Shown: positions 1 through 9,288, counted from the first letter of the stretch. The stretch is 64,000 nt of DNA from CBDCKN01 sp965219035 (GCA_965219035.1 CBDCMR010000004.1:248001-312000); one strand, 5' to 3'. Program-made: numbers and translations. The notes: generated from the sequence alone by a model not told the origin.

Positions 1-166
1 GAAGGGTGGGCAGGAGCTGGGCGTCGATCCGGACGCCCGGGAAGCCCTCGCCTTTGCAGTGCTCACGTGGGCACACCTGCACGGGGTGGCATCCAACGCA
101 CCCGACGCCACGGGGGCACGCGGCCCTAGGGTCCTGGGCTCGTTCACACCGGGGGCGAGTCGGTGA
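1..166 (+). CDS. anmK: Anhydro-N-acetylmuramic acid kinase, C-terminal end (partial)
   Basis: The window opens inside a gene read in the frame that starts at base 2. The visible 54 residues contain LAFAVLTWAHLHGV followed by ATGARGPRVLGSFTPG, which resembles the conserved tail of AnmK. AnmK cleaves and phosphorylates 1,6-anhydro-MurNAc during peptidoglycan recycling in the cytoplasm. The catalytic body lies outside the window, so its integrity cannot be judged. The TGA stop overlaps the GTG start of the next gene (GTGA), which suggests co-transcription. The assignment rests on recall of the family's C-terminal signature. Confidence 0.8.
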   Translation, partial: KGGQELGVDPDAREALAFAVLTWAHLHGVASNAPDATGARGPRVLGSFTPGASR

Positions 167-1893
167 GCGGCCGGTCCGGTGAAGGTAGATCGGCTCGGAC
201 CGCCGGAGCCGCCGAGGCGCCCAGCCGCCGGATCCCCACGTGGGTGATCCTCCTAGTGGTGGCTCTGGCCCACCTCGCCATCGTGCTTCCGGCCCTGAGC
301 CCCGCCCCACACAACGGGGGCGACAACGCCGGATACATCTCGCTGGCGCACTCGCTGGCCGAGGGGGCTGGTTATGTGGAGGCGTGGGACCCCGCCGGGC
401 CCCCCCACACCAAGTATCCCCCGTTCTATCCCGCTATTTTAGCCGGTGCCATGCTTCTGGGCGCCGAGGCATGGCTCACCTTCAAACTGCTCTCCGTCCT
501 CTTCGTGACCACGGCAGTGGTGCTGTCGTTCGGGTGGGTAAAGGACCGGCACGGGGCCGGGTTGGCCACGGGAGTGGCCGCCGTCCTGGCCCTCTCCCCG
601 GCGTTTCTGTGGTCCAGCAATTGGATCCTTTCCGACCCCCTTTTTCTGGCTCTGACACTAGGGTGTCTGTGGGCTTTCCACCGTTCGGACGATGGAGAGC
701 GCCCCGGGATCTGGATCGCAGCGGGCTGCCTTATGGCCATCCTGGCCACCTTTACGCGCACGGCCGGCCTGCCGCTCGTTCTCGCGGTGGGCGGGGCCCT
801 GGCGCTGGGCCGGCGATGGAAGGCTCTCGGGGGATTCGCCGCAGCGTTCGCGATTCCCAGCCTGGCGTGGTGGCTACGCTCCCGGAGCGCGGGGCAGGCC
901 CAGTACATCTCCGAGTTCTGGCTCATCGATCCATACCAGCCGGACCTTGGTACCGCCGGCGTCTCGGACCTCGTCCGCCGCGTTCTGGTCAACCTCCAGG
1001 GCTACGTCTTCTCCCACATTCCGGGCGGTCTGACGGCCTTGTCTGGTGCGCCCTTGATGGTGCTCGGCCTCCTGCTGGTGGGCATGGCGGTGGTGGGGTG
1101 GACGAGGCGCCTACGGGAGCAGATCACCGTGGCCGAGCTGTTCGTCCCCATGTACTTCGGCCTGATCCTGTTTTGGCCGGCCGTTTGGTCCGGGGATCGC
1201 TTCGCTCTGCCGCTCTATCCGGTCTTGCTCTTCTACGCGGGTGAAGCTCTCCTCGCAGGGGCGGCCCGTGTGCACGCCGGGCTGCCACTCATCGGCGGAA
1301 TGATCGCGGTCTCTCTCCTGGTCGTCCCCTCGGCCCGGGGGTGGAGCGACGCGACGCGCCAGGCGGCGGCTTGCCGGGATGCGGTGCGGGCCGCCGGCCC
1401 CTTCGCGTGCTACAGCGAGGGCTTCCAGCAGTTCGTCGCCGCTGCCCGATGGCTGGGCGAGAACGCTCCCGACGGAGCGGGCGTGTTCAGCCGTAAACCA
1501 CGGATCTTCTACACTCTCTCGGGCGTCAGGAGTCGAACCTATCCCCTGAGCCCGGATCCGGACCGGTTCTTCGAGGAGGTCAGGGCGGCGGGTGTCACCT
1601 ACGTGGTGCTCGACCGGGTGGATCGCTTGGCGACCGCGTACGTCGGTCCGGTGCTGATGGCCCGGCCCGAGGCGTTCTGCGGCCTGGTAGGGGTGGGCAG
1701 GGGAGAGGTGCCCACGCAGATTCTTGGGATCGTCGACGAAGCAGCGACCAGGGCCGAAGCCGATGCGGCGGACGACACGACGGGGGGCGTAGGGATCGTG
1801 CCATGTCCCGAGGGACTGCTCCGAAGCGAGCCGAGGAGCCTGCCTCCCTACACGACCTCGCGCCTGCCCCTTCTCGCTCTTCCTTCCCCATAG
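163..1893 (+). CDS. GT-C family membrane glycosyltransferase (PMT/ArnT-like)
   Basis: This 576-residue integral membrane protein has many hydrophobic segments, the first at about residues 28-45. The first periplasmic loop carries DNAGYISLAHSLAEGAGY and then TKYPPFYP. This acidic D-x-x-x-Y pattern with a YPP motif is typical of the GT39/ArnT-like GT-C fold, where a loop acidic residue is catalytic. Such enzymes move a sugar from a polyprenyl-phosphate carrier to protein, lipid or polysaccharide at the outer face of the inner membrane; donor and acceptor cannot be read here. The GTG start overlaps the anmK stop by 4 bases. A related protein lies at 23,901-25,592. The 3' end overlaps the convergent next gene by 46 bases. 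Confidence 0.75.
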   Translation: MSGRSGEGRSARTAGAAEAPSRRIPTWVILLVVALAHLAIVLPALSPAPHNGGDNAGYISLAHSLAEGAGYVEAWDPAGPPHTKYPPFYPAILAGAMLLGAEAWLTFKLLSVLFVTTAVVLSFGWVKDRHGAGLATGVAAVLALSPAFLWSSNWILSDPLFLALTLGCLWAFHRSDDGERPGIWIAAGCLMAILATFTRTAGLPLVLAVGGALALGRRWKALGGFAAAFAIPSLAWWLRSRSAGQAQYISEFWLIDPYQPDLGTAGVSDLVRRVLVNLQGYVFSHIPGGLTALSGAPLMVLGLLLVGMAVVGWTRRLREQITVAELFVPMYFGLILFWPAVWSGDRFALPLYPVLLFYAGEALLAGAARVHAGLPLIGGMIAVSLLVVPSARGWSDATRQAAACRDAVRAAGPFACYSEGFQQFVAAARWLGENAPDGAGVFSRKPRIFYTLSGVRSRTYPLSPDPDRFFEEVRAAGVTYVVLDRVDRLATAYVGPVLMARPEAFCGLVGVGRGEVPTQILGIVDEAATRAEADAADDTTGGVGIVPCPEGLLRSEPRSLPPYTTSRLPLLALPSP

Positions 1894-2483
1894 AGGAGAC
1901 CCAGGGCTGCGCCGAATGCCACGTGATGGGTCAGGGACCCGGCCCAAGCCTCGTCGGCGGCGAAGAGCACAGCGAGGAGCGGCATCGTTCGGTGAGGGCT
2001 CGCGGCCCCCAGGATGCCGTCGAGGCCGCCCAGGGGAGAGGCTACGTACTCCATGACCCCGAAGGTAGCACCGCGGAAGATTGGGGAGCCCGGCAGGCGA
2101 GGCTCGAGCACGGAGCCGTACAGGATCCCACGCCCCGCGCCGATGAGGAGCTCCAGAGCGGGATCCGGTGCGGCGCCGTTCTCAGCGGACGAGCCGTTCG
2201 CGCTCATTCGCAGCAGGCTCAAGGCGAAGGCGGCACCGGCTCCGGCGAGTGCGGCGCGGGCGATGCGGAGGTTCCCGGGTCGGCGTCCCCAGAGAGCGGA
2301 GATCAGCCTGTGTGCAACGGCCACGCCGCCCGCGGCCAGAAGTTGGTCTACGGCGGAAGGCGCAGGCGCATCGTCAGCCTTGCCCGGCTTCTTATGTACC
2401 TTCTTCGGGGCGGGAGCACGCTGGCGGGCAGTTTCCAGCGCGTAGCCCAGCTGGTACCACATGTTTTTGGACGATTCGCTCAT
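1848..2483 (-). CDS. Hypothetical small membrane protein
   Basis: This 211-residue protein of unrecognised family starts at an ATG at 2481-2483. The N-terminal 45 residues are charged and lysine-rich. After them come four or so alanine/glycine/leucine-rich segments that could cross the membrane (for example LARAALAGAGAAFALSLL-like and LLAVLFAADEAW). It is convergent with the upstream glycosyltransferase and overlaps its last 46 bases, so one of the two 3' ends may be slightly misplaced. The next gene starts 91 bases away on the other strand, leaving a short divergent promoter region. No function is proposed. Confidence 0.5.
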   Translation of the reverse strand: MSESSKNMWYQLGYALETARQRAPAPKKVHKKPGKADDAPAPSAVDQLLAAGGVAVAHRLISALWGRRPGNLRIARAALAGAGAAFALSLLRMSANGSSAENGAAPDPALELLIGAGRGILYGSVLEPRLPGSPIFRGATFGVMEYVASPLGGLDGILGAASPHRTMPLLAVLFAADEAWAGSLTHHVAFGAALGLLYGEGRARRGRREVV

Positions 2484-2574
2484 GCCCGCCGGGGGGCTCG
2501 GTGTGATCGAAGAGTGGAGGCCTTAGGCAAAGGGTGATGACGACGCTGCGGTTTGACAAGGTCGGAGGGCCGGA

Positions 2575-5500
2575 ATGATCCGGTCGCTCGTCACGACCAC
2601 GCTCTGGTCGGTCGTCCTCTGCGTGCTGTGGGCGACCGCGGGGGCGGCGCAAGTACCGCCGGACGAGCGCTGGCGAAGCCTGGAGACGTCCCACTTTCGT
2701 GTCACTTTCCCCGCCGATCTGGAGGCGATGGCCAGGAGGGCGGGGGAGCGTGCGGAGCGCGCCTACGACTCCCTGAGCGAGAGGTTCATCCGCCCCGCCG
2801 GCGGCCGCATCGAGCTGCTGTTGACCGATCACGTCGACCAGACCAACGGCTTCGCCAACGCGCTCCCCTACAATCGGATCACGGTCTTCGTCCGGCCCCC
2901 CATGGAGGGGTTCAACGTCACCCACTTCGACGACTGGTTGGAGACGGTGGTCACCCATGAGCTGGTACATGTCTTCCATCTCGACCACACGGGACCCATC
3001 GGGTCGCTGGTGAGGACGGTGCTGGGACGCTCCTCGGCGGACTGGCCGGCTTTTCCGGGCTTCGACGTACCGACGTGGATCGGCGAGGGGATGGCCACCT
3101 ACTACGAGTCGGCCCTCACCGAGTCCGGGAGGGTGAAGGGGAGCTTCCACGACATGGTGCTCCGGACGGCCATCCTCGAGGGCGGGTTCGAGGGCCTGGA
3201 TCAGGTCTCCGGCTTCTCGCCCAACTGGCCCGCCGGAAGCAGGGTGTACGTCTACGGTGCGTCGTTCCTCGACCACATGCTGGACACGTACGGGGAGGAG
3301 CGCATGGCCGAGTTCGTGGACGCCATCGCACGGCAGATCATCCCGTGGCGCGTGAGCTCCGGGGCGGAGGACGCTTTCGGGACCGGCTTCGGCGAGGCGT
3401 GGTCCTCGTGGGAGCGAGAGCTCGACGCCGGCTATCGTGCCCTGGCCGATTCGCTGGCTGCCGCCGCCCCCCTTACGAAGGGGGAGCCGCTCGCACGGGA
3501 AGGGCGCCGGGCGCTCTTCCCGGAGATCTCTCCCGACGGCAGCCGGCTCGCCTACCTACACTCCGACGGTCGTAGCGACATCCAGCTACGGGTGGCGAAT
3601 CCGGACGGATCCGACAGCCGTAAGCTCACACGGGTGAACAACGTCGCGAACCTGACCTGGCTTCCCGACGGCGCCCTTCTGGTGGCCCAACTGGAGTTCA
3701 CCGACCTGTATCGGCTACGGTCCGATCTGGTGCGCGTCGACAGCGACGGTGTCGAGCACCGGGTAACCCGGGGCGCTCGCCTGGATCAGCCCACGGTTTC
3801 GCCGGACGGTCGATACGCCGTGGCCGTGCAGGATGGCGACGGGACGAACCGCCTCGTCAGGGTGGATCTCTCTACGGGAGCGATCGAGCCTCTCACGGAA
3901 TCCGTGGCGGACGAGCACTGGGCGTATCCGGCCTGGTCACCGGATGGTCGCTGGATCGCCGCCTCGCGGTGGAGGCCGGGCGCCTTCTACGATCTGTTCG
4001 TTTTGGACCCGACGGGCCGGATCGTCCATCAGGTCACGGACGACCGGGCCATCGACCAGGCGGCCGCCTGGACACCGGACGGTCGCAGGCTCTTATGGTC
4101 GTCGGACCGGAGCGGAATCCCCAACTTGTATGCCGTGGACGTCGATCCTGCGTCCGGAGCGCCGGGATCCCTCCGCCAAGTCACGAACATGCTGGGGGGG
4201 AGCGCGTATCCCTCCGTAGATCCCATGGGCGAATGGATCTACTTCTCCAGCTATCACGTCCATGGCTGGGACGTGGAGCGCATCCGCTTCGATCCGGACT
4301 CATGGTTCGATCCGCTCCCGCTGAAGGAGGGCTTCACCCTCGGGGGGGAGGCGGCCGCGGAGCTCTTCACCCGTCACGTGTCGGGCGATTCGCACCCGTA
4401 CCGGGCGCTCCAGACCATCGGGCCGCGCTCCTGGGAGCCGATCATCCGATCGGGCGTGACACGGCAGGACAAGCAAGTGCTCAAGCCCGGATTCGGTGCG
4501 CGCGTCGAGGGACAGGACCTGGTGGGCCGGCACTCCTACGCCGTCGAAGGCGTGTTCCGGAAGAGCGGCCGGACGGATCTCGATCTGTCGTACGCCTATT
4601 CCGGGAGAGGCAATCCGTTCCTGGGTCTCTCCTTCCGTCAGGATCACGATATCTTTGGCCCCTTCGACTTCGAGCACGAGCCCGGCGACACGATCCCGGC
4701 GTACCTCGAGGAACGGGAGCGCAGGCTCCGAGGCTCGGTGACGCTGGTCCGTCGGCGGATGCGGACCCGTACGTTCGTGTCATTCTCGGCCTCGCACATC
4801 TGGGAGCAGCTAGAGCTTCTGGATGAGAACCTGGATGAGATCCCCTTCACCATCTCCCGGCCGCATCGCCGACTGGCGGAGGCCTCGGCGACGGTCTCCT
4901 TCACCAGCGCACGCTCCTACGCCTTCTCCACCACCGCGGAGGCCGGGTTCGGGGGATTCCTCCGGCTTCGGGCGCGCCATGAGCTCTCGCTTCCGAGCTC
5001 GCTGCGCCGGGTCCACGGCAGTGATCGCGGCTTCCGGGAGGCCACCGCCCGGATCCGGGGTTACCATGCCTTTGCGGGGCCGGGCTTCTCGCGCCACGTC
5101 TTCGCATGGCGAGCCTCGTTGGGAGCGGCCTTCGGTCCCGGAGCGAACCGGTTCCACTTCGACCTGGGTGGTGCACAGGGGCGGCTGGAGGACCTCACGG
5201 GCTTGGAGCTGTTCGGCGGCTCGCCGCTGCTCTTCCCCGTGAGGGGGTACTTCAGGGGCCAGCGGGCAGGTCGCTACGCCTGGACGGCGTCCGCCGAATA
5301 CCGCTTTCCGATCCTGAACGCCCACCGAGGCTTGGGCCTCTTCCCCCTGCATATCGACCGTGTGAGCGGCTCCTTGTTCCTGGACGGCGGGAACGCCTGG
5401 GGAGACTCGAATCCAGCCATCGACGTCCTGAACCCACGGGAGCCGACGCTCGGGGCCGTGGGGGCCGAGCTGCAGATCTCGGTGCTGGCCCTCTTCAACA

Positions 5501-5589
5501 CGCGCCTGTTCTTCAGGTTTGGAGCCGCTCTAACCCTGAACGACGAGGCCGATGATCCTCTGTACCTTCGACTGGGGACGGCCTTCTAG
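2575..5589 (+). CDS. Secreted peptidase-MA-like / PD40 propeller / BamA-type outer membrane barrel fusion
   Basis: This 1,004-residue exported protein has three visible parts. A signal peptide (about 1-25, ending AGAAQ) precedes a gluzincin-type domain with HELVHVFHLDH (H128, E129, H132) and GEGMATYYES about 35 residues later, the metal-ligand glutamate region of MA/M1-like zinc peptidases. Residues about 310-600 hold repeated PD40/TolB-type blades (FPEISPDGSRLAY, PTVSPDGRYAVA, YPAWSPDGRWIAA). The last 300 residues are alternating strands ending LYLRLGTAF, with a terminal aromatic as in Omp85/BamA barrels. I infer an outer-membrane protein displaying a propeller and a metallopeptidase-like domain; substrate unknown. 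The TAG stop is part of an inserted repeat (5,586-5,712). Confidence 0.8.
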   Translation: MIRSLVTTTLWSVVLCVLWATAGAAQVPPDERWRSLETSHFRVTFPADLEAMARRAGERAERAYDSLSERFIRPAGGRIELLLTDHVDQTNGFANALPYNRITVFVRPPMEGFNVTHFDDWLETVVTHELVHVFHLDHTGPIGSLVRTVLGRSSADWPAFPGFDVPTWIGEGMATYYESALTESGRVKGSFHDMVLRTAILEGGFEGLDQVSGFSPNWPAGSRVYVYGASFLDHMLDTYGEERMAEFVDAIARQIIPWRVSSGAEDAFGTGFGEAWSSWERELDAGYRALADSLAAAAPLTKGEPLAREGRRALFPEISPDGSRLAYLHSDGRSDIQLRVANPDGSDSRKLTRVNNVANLTWLPDGALLVAQLEFTDLYRLRSDLVRVDSDGVEHRVTRGARLDQPTVSPDGRYAVAVQDGDGTNRLVRVDLSTGAIEPLTESVADEHWAYPAWSPDGRWIAASRWRPGAFYDLFVLDPTGRIVHQVTDDRAIDQAAAWTPDGRRLLWSSDRSGIPNLYAVDVDPASGAPGSLRQVTNMLGGSAYPSVDPMGEWIYFSSYHVHGWDVERIRFDPDSWFDPLPLKEGFTLGGEAAAELFTRHVSGDSHPYRALQTIGPRSWEPIIRSGVTRQDKQVLKPGFGARVEGQDLVGRHSYAVEGVFRKSGRTDLDLSYAYSGRGNPFLGLSFRQDHDIFGPFDFEHEPGDTIPAYLEERERRLRGSVTLVRRRMRTRTFVSFSASHIWEQLELLDENLDEIPFTISRPHRRLAEASATVSFTSARSYAFSTTAEAGFGGFLRLRARHELSLPSSLRRVHGSDRGFREATARIRGYHAFAGPGFSRHVFAWRASLGAAFGPGANRFHFDLGGAQGRLEDLTGLELFGGSPLLFPVRGYFRGQRAGRYAWTASAEYRFPILNAHRGLGLFPLHIDRVSGSLFLDGGNAWGDSNPAIDVLNPREPTLGAVGAELQISVLALFNTRLFFRFGAALTLNDEADDPLYLRLGTAF

Positions 5590-5712
5590 TGTGGTGTCCC
5601 AGAAGTTCGCGTGCCGAGCGACTTTCATGCTCGTCGTGAGCGCCGAGTTGACCGCGAGACGATCGAGCGCAGCGAGATCAATGGCCGAGACACTTCCGGG
5701 ACACCACACTAG
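5586..5712. repeat. MITE-like element with perfect 15-bp terminal inverted repeats
   Basis: The element begins CTAGTGTGGTGTCCC (5,586-5,600) and ends with its exact reverse complement GGGACACCACACTAG (5,698-5,712). It is 127 bp and encodes nothing. CTAG at each end may be a target duplication, as made by IS5-type transposases. It lies exactly between convergent genes: the left gene's TAG stop is inside the left CTAG, and the right gene's stop codon begins 2 bases after the element. Confidence 0.75.
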
Positions 5713-5713
5713 A

Positions 5714-6079
5714 TCAGCGCTCCTCCCCAGCCAACCCCGCCATGCGCTCCACGGACGCGTGCATGGCGGCCAGAGCCTCCGCGAAGCGCTCGTCGCTTCC
5801 TTCGAGGCCAGCCTTCCGCGCCAGCGCCGCCGCGTTGAGGTTGCGGATGAGGTTGATGAAGTGGTCACCTTCTTCACGAAGGGCGTCATAGTGACGTTCG
5901 TTGGGGAGAAGCTGACTGGTCAGGCCCCAGACACCCGCTTCGAGGATCAACACCCCCACCAGGACGACGATGACCTGGATCTGGAGGTTGCTCGAGGGGA
6001 CGAAGAGCACGCCGCCGAAAACCACGGCCATCCCCAGGATGGGGAGGCCCAGCTCGATGGCTCTGCGAAACGTTCTCAC
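5714..6079 (-). CDS. Hypothetical two-helix membrane protein
   Basis: This 121-residue protein starts MRTFRRAIELGLP. Residues 10-28 (LGLPILGMAVVFGGVLFV-like) and 35-52 (IQVIVVLVGVLILEAGVW-like) form two transmembrane helices; the rest is a charged cytoplasmic or periplasmic helical tail of about 70 residues. No family is recognised. It is divergent from nrdJ, with 456 bases between the two starts. Its stop codon lies 2 bases from the MITE-like element, so the element probably inserted at or beyond its original 3' end. Confidence 0.55.
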   Translation of the reverse strand: MRTFRRAIELGLPILGMAVVFGGVLFVPSSNLQIQVIVVLVGVLILEAGVWGLTSQLLPNERHYDALREEGDHFINLIRNLNAAALARKAGLEGSDERFAEALAAMHASVERMAGLAGEER

Positions 6080-6364
6080 TCGTGGATCTCCCTCTCCGAG
6101 GACGAGCTTGCGGCCCCACCCCGGATCAAACCGTTGGCTCCGATGTCAAGATTCTCCGCCCACACACGCAAGGGGGGACGCCTGCGGGGCGCTCCGCGGG
6201 GGGCGAGATATGCTGAGGACTGGCCAAACCCGCTATCACGCAACATAGGACCTTGTGGGGGCGTTATCAAAGTCCGCGGGAGCGGATCTCGGCCGCTTGC
6301 CGCTTTGCCCGGGGAGGTGGTTCGGCGAAATCAGGCGGCCTTGCGCGCTCCCCAAGGAAGACTC
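6080..6364. other. Divergent intergenic region, left part
   Basis: This stretch lies between the membrane-protein gene (minus) and the nrdJ promoter (plus). I see no further gene, no repeat and no cobalamin-riboswitch-like fold. The promoter of the minus-strand gene should lie here but I could not single out convincing hexamers. Confidence 0.5.
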
Positions 6365-6416
6365 TTGACCACAAGATATAGGGGGTGTATTATAATGATA
6401 CCCCAATATTTTGTGG
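6365..6416 (+). promoter_or_regulatory. nrdJ promoter with two NrdR boxes
   Basis: A -35 TTGACC (6,365-6,370) and a -10 TATTAT (6,388-6,393, spacing 17; TATAAT at 6,391-6,396 is an alternative) lie in the only AT-rich stretch upstream of nrdJ. Two 16-bp sites, CCACAAGATATAGGGG (6,369-6,384) and CCCCAATATTTTGTGG (6,401-6,416), match the NrdR box consensus ACACwATATnTwGTGT at about 11-13 positions each. They start 32 bp apart, three helical turns, which is the known spacing for cooperative NrdR binding. They flank and overlap the core promoter, as expected for a repressor. Confidence 0.8.
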
Positions 6417-6535
6417 CGCCCAGACAATTTCCACACTAGCAATGCCCTGGCGGAGTCGTCTGTCGCCGTTTTTTCACATATGAGGGGTATGTATTTCCAC
6501 CGACTTCCCACATTGAGCGATGGAGCAGGAGCAGT

Positions 6536-9061
6536 ATGAAGCAGGAGTCCCGTTCAGACGATCCGAGCATCTTCGATGACGTAGTGCCGGACGACGTTGC
6601 CCCGGCCACTCTTTCCGAGAACGCACGCATCGTTCTGGGAAAGCGCTACCTGAAGAAGGACGAGCACGGCAACCCGCTCGAAGAGCCGGAGACCATGTTC
6701 TGGCGGGTGGCCAGGGTGATCGCGGAGGCGGACAAGGAGTATGGGGCTTCGGACGCGGCTGTCGAGGAGCTGGCCCGTCAGTTCTACGACCTCATGACCA
6801 ACGGGAGGTTCGAGCCGAACTCTCCGACTTTGATGAACGCCGGGCGGCCGCTGGGGCAGCTATCGGCGTGCTTCGTTCTTCCCATCGACGACGCCCTTTC
6901 GAACGGAAAGAGCGGTATCTACGACACGCTCAAGTCCATGGCGCTTGTGCACCAGTCGGGCGGGGGGACGGGATTCTCCTTCTCAAGGCTGCGCGCCACC
7001 GGGTCCCAGGTTCGTTCCACCATGGGCGTGGCCTCCGGGCCCATCTCCTTCATGAGGCTCTACGACGCCAGCACGGAGGTCGTCAAGCAGGGTGGAACCA
7101 GGCGCGGTGCGAACATGGGGATTCTACGCGTGGATCACCCGAACATCCGGTCGTTCATCACGTGCAAGGACGACACGTCCCAGATCACGAACTTCAACAT
7201 CTCGGTCGCCCTCACCGACGCCTTCATGGAGGCCGTGCACAACGAGGCCAGCTATGACCTCGTGAGCCCCAAGAGCGGAGAGGTGGTAGAGCAGGAAGAC
7301 GCTGGCGAGATCTTCGACATGATCGTGCACGGCGCCTGGAAGACCGGCGAGCCGGGCACTTTCTTCATCGACCGTGCCAACACCTTCAATCCGGTTCCCG
7401 AACTCGGGTCCTATGAAGCCACGAACCCGTGTGGGGAGCAGCCGCTCCTGCCGTACGACGTCTGCAACCTGGGCAGCATCAACCTGGCGAAGTTCGTGAA
7501 GGAGGACGCGGGCGGGGGAGACGAGCCTGCCGACCGAATCGACTGGGACGGCCTGGGCCAGACTGTCGCCCTGTCCACCCACTTCTTGGACAACGTCGTC
7601 GACGCGAACCGGTATCCCCTCTCGGCCATCACCGAGCTGGCTCAGGCGATCCGCCGGATCGGTCTGGGCGTCATGGGGTGGGCTGACATGCTCATCAAGC
7701 TCGGAATCGCATACGACACCTCCGAAGGCGTGGAGATGGGGCGGAAGGTCATGGGCTTCGTGAACGAGGAGGCTCGCAACGCGTCGGAGAGACTGGCTGA
7801 GAGCCGAGGCGCGTTCCCGGCGTGGGAAGAGTCCATCTGGGGTCCCGACGACACATGCGCCCGTGAGTCGGAGGGGCGGCGCATTCGGCCCGAGCGTCAC
7901 CTTCGGAACTGCAACCTCACCACGGTGGCGCCCACCGGCACCATCTCCATCTTCGCGGGATGCTCCGGCGGCATCGAGCCAATCTTCGCGGTGGCGTTCA
8001 TGCGCAATCAGGCGGGTGTGAGGATGCCGGACGTGAACCCGGACTTCGTCGCTCGGGCCAAGGAGGAGGGCTGGTACTCCGAGAATCTCATGACCCGGAT
8101 CGCGGAGGAGGGCCACATCCATTTCGATGAGGTACCGGAGGGAGTCCAGGCAGTGTTCAAGACGGCCCACGGCATCACGCCCGAGTGGCATGTACGGATG
8201 CAGGCGGCGTTCCAGGAGCACACCGACTCGGCCATCTCCAAGACTACCAACTTCCCGAAGGAGGCTCGGGAGGAAGACGTCCGGCAGATCTACGAGCTGG
8301 CGTACGAGCTCCACTGCAAGGGCGTCACCGTCTACCGGGACGGATCGAGGGCCGACCAGGTGCTCTCCACCGGAAGGACGGAGAAGTCGGAGAGCGGGGA
8401 GAGCGGAAGCAGCGCCGAGGTCGTCGAGCTCGAGCACCTGCTGGCAGACGCGCGCGAGTCGCTCCACGGACTCGGCGTGGAGCTGGAGCAAGTCTATCGG
8501 GAGCAGCAGGAGCAGGACCTGACGGCGGCGGCGGCGCGCCACAAGCGGCAACGTCCGCCCATGCTCCGTGGCCGCACCTTCAAGATGAGGTCACCTCTCG
8601 GCGACTGCTACGTGACCATCAACGAAGACCAAGACGGGAGAGCCTTCGAGGTGTTCTGCACGCTCGGAAAGGCCGGAGGCGCCGCCACGGCCGACGCCGA
8701 GGCGATCGGCCGCTTGATTTCACTGGCCCTCCGCTCTGGTATCCCCCTTCCGGCTGTGAGGGATCAGCTTCGGGGCATTTCGTCGGATCGCGCGGTGGGC
8801 GTGGGTCCGACCAAGGTGCTCTCGCTGCCCGACGCCATCGGACAGGCCCTCGAGAAGTACACGGCGGAGAAGGACGGGGTGCAGGAGACGCTTCCCCTCG
8901 GCGTGGGCGTAGCAGCCGGGGGCACGCAACCCCAGGTGGCCCCGGACGCAGACCCTCCCAACAGCTTCCTGGGAAGCTGTCCCGAGTGCGGGGCCGGCCA
9001 GCTCTCCTACGAGGAGGGCTGCGTCAAGTGCCACGTCTGCGGATACAGCGAGTGTGGATGA
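6536..9061 (+). CDS. nrdJ: Adenosylcobalamin-dependent (class II) ribonucleotide reductase
   Basis: This 841-residue protein reduces ribonucleoside di- or triphosphates to deoxyribonucleotides in the cytoplasm using a B12-generated thiyl radical. NSPTLMNAG and GGGTGFSF mark the alpha-barrel fold. NPCGEQPLLPYDVCNLGS carries the active-site Asn297, Cys299 and Glu301 triad. A TSCPD domain (about residues 675-745, FKMRSPLGDCYVTI onwards) and a C-terminal zinc-binding tail with CPECG and CHVCGYSEC complete the usual vitamin B12-dependent layout. Start ATG 6,536 follows a GGAGCAGGAGCAGT stretch. A strong NrdR-box promoter lies 120-170 bases upstream, so the gene is probably repressed when dATP is high. 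A GC-rich hairpin follows the gene. Confidence 0.95.
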   Translation: MKQESRSDDPSIFDDVVPDDVAPATLSENARIVLGKRYLKKDEHGNPLEEPETMFWRVARVIAEADKEYGASDAAVEELARQFYDLMTNGRFEPNSPTLMNAGRPLGQLSACFVLPIDDALSNGKSGIYDTLKSMALVHQSGGGTGFSFSRLRATGSQVRSTMGVASGPISFMRLYDASTEVVKQGGTRRGANMGILRVDHPNIRSFITCKDDTSQITNFNISVALTDAFMEAVHNEASYDLVSPKSGEVVEQEDAGEIFDMIVHGAWKTGEPGTFFIDRANTFNPVPELGSYEATNPCGEQPLLPYDVCNLGSINLAKFVKEDAGGGDEPADRIDWDGLGQTVALSTHFLDNVVDANRYPLSAITELAQAIRRIGLGVMGWADMLIKLGIAYDTSEGVEMGRKVMGFVNEEARNASERLAESRGAFPAWEESIWGPDDTCARESEGRRIRPERHLRNCNLTTVAPTGTISIFAGCSGGIEPIFAVAFMRNQAGVRMPDVNPDFVARAKEEGWYSENLMTRIAEEGHIHFDEVPEGVQAVFKTAHGITPEWHVRMQAAFQEHTDSAISKTTNFPKEAREEDVRQIYELAYELHCKGVTVYRDGSRADQVLSTGRTEKSESGESGSSAEVVELEHLLADARESLHGLGVELEQVYREQQEQDLTAAAARHKRQRPPMLRGRTFKMRSPLGDCYVTINEDQDGRAFEVFCTLGKAGGAATADAEAIGRLISLALRSGIPLPAVRDQLRGISSDRAVGVGPTKVLSLPDAIGQALEKYTAEKDGVQETLPLGVGVAAGGTQPQVAPDADPPNSFLGSCPECGAGQLSYEEGCVKCHVCGYSECG

Positions 9062-9109
9062 TAGAAGCCATCTTCATTCACTGACCTCCTGATCTGATCT
9101 TCCCTTGAC

Positions 9110-9136
9110 CCGTCGCCCCCCAAGGGGGGGCGACGG
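9110..9136 (+). terminator. GC-rich hairpin after nrdJ
   Basis: CCGTCGCCCCC pairs with GGGGGCGACGG to give an 11-bp stem with a short loop, about 50 bases after the nrdJ stop. It lacks a T-run, so it may be a weak intrinsic terminator or a 3'-end stabiliser. Confidence 0.55.
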
Positions 9137-9288
9137 CTTGAGCCCCCCCCCCGCTATTCCGGTTTCCTTTTCACAAAGCTGGGCGTATGATCGGAACGAA
9201 TCCGATCGTGCACAGGTTGTCGCTGTGGAGGTGGCCCGGAGTGCCTCTGGGCTCTTTACCCGCCGGCTCTTTCCAAAGGAGGCCAATC

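Noticed and set aside
1111..1947. 278-codon minus-strand open frame over the first glycosyltransferase
   Set aside because: Antisense shadow; the plus-strand frame has clear GT-C motifs.
6417..6535. Cobalamin riboswitch before the B12-dependent nrdJ
   Set aside because: The leader is only about 120 bases and shows no B12-box-like sequence or branched fold; NrdR boxes explain regulation better.
7124..8551. 475-codon open frame on the minus strand across nrdJ
   Set aside because: It mirrors the codon pattern of nrdJ in GC-rich DNA, has no family-like text and no start signal.
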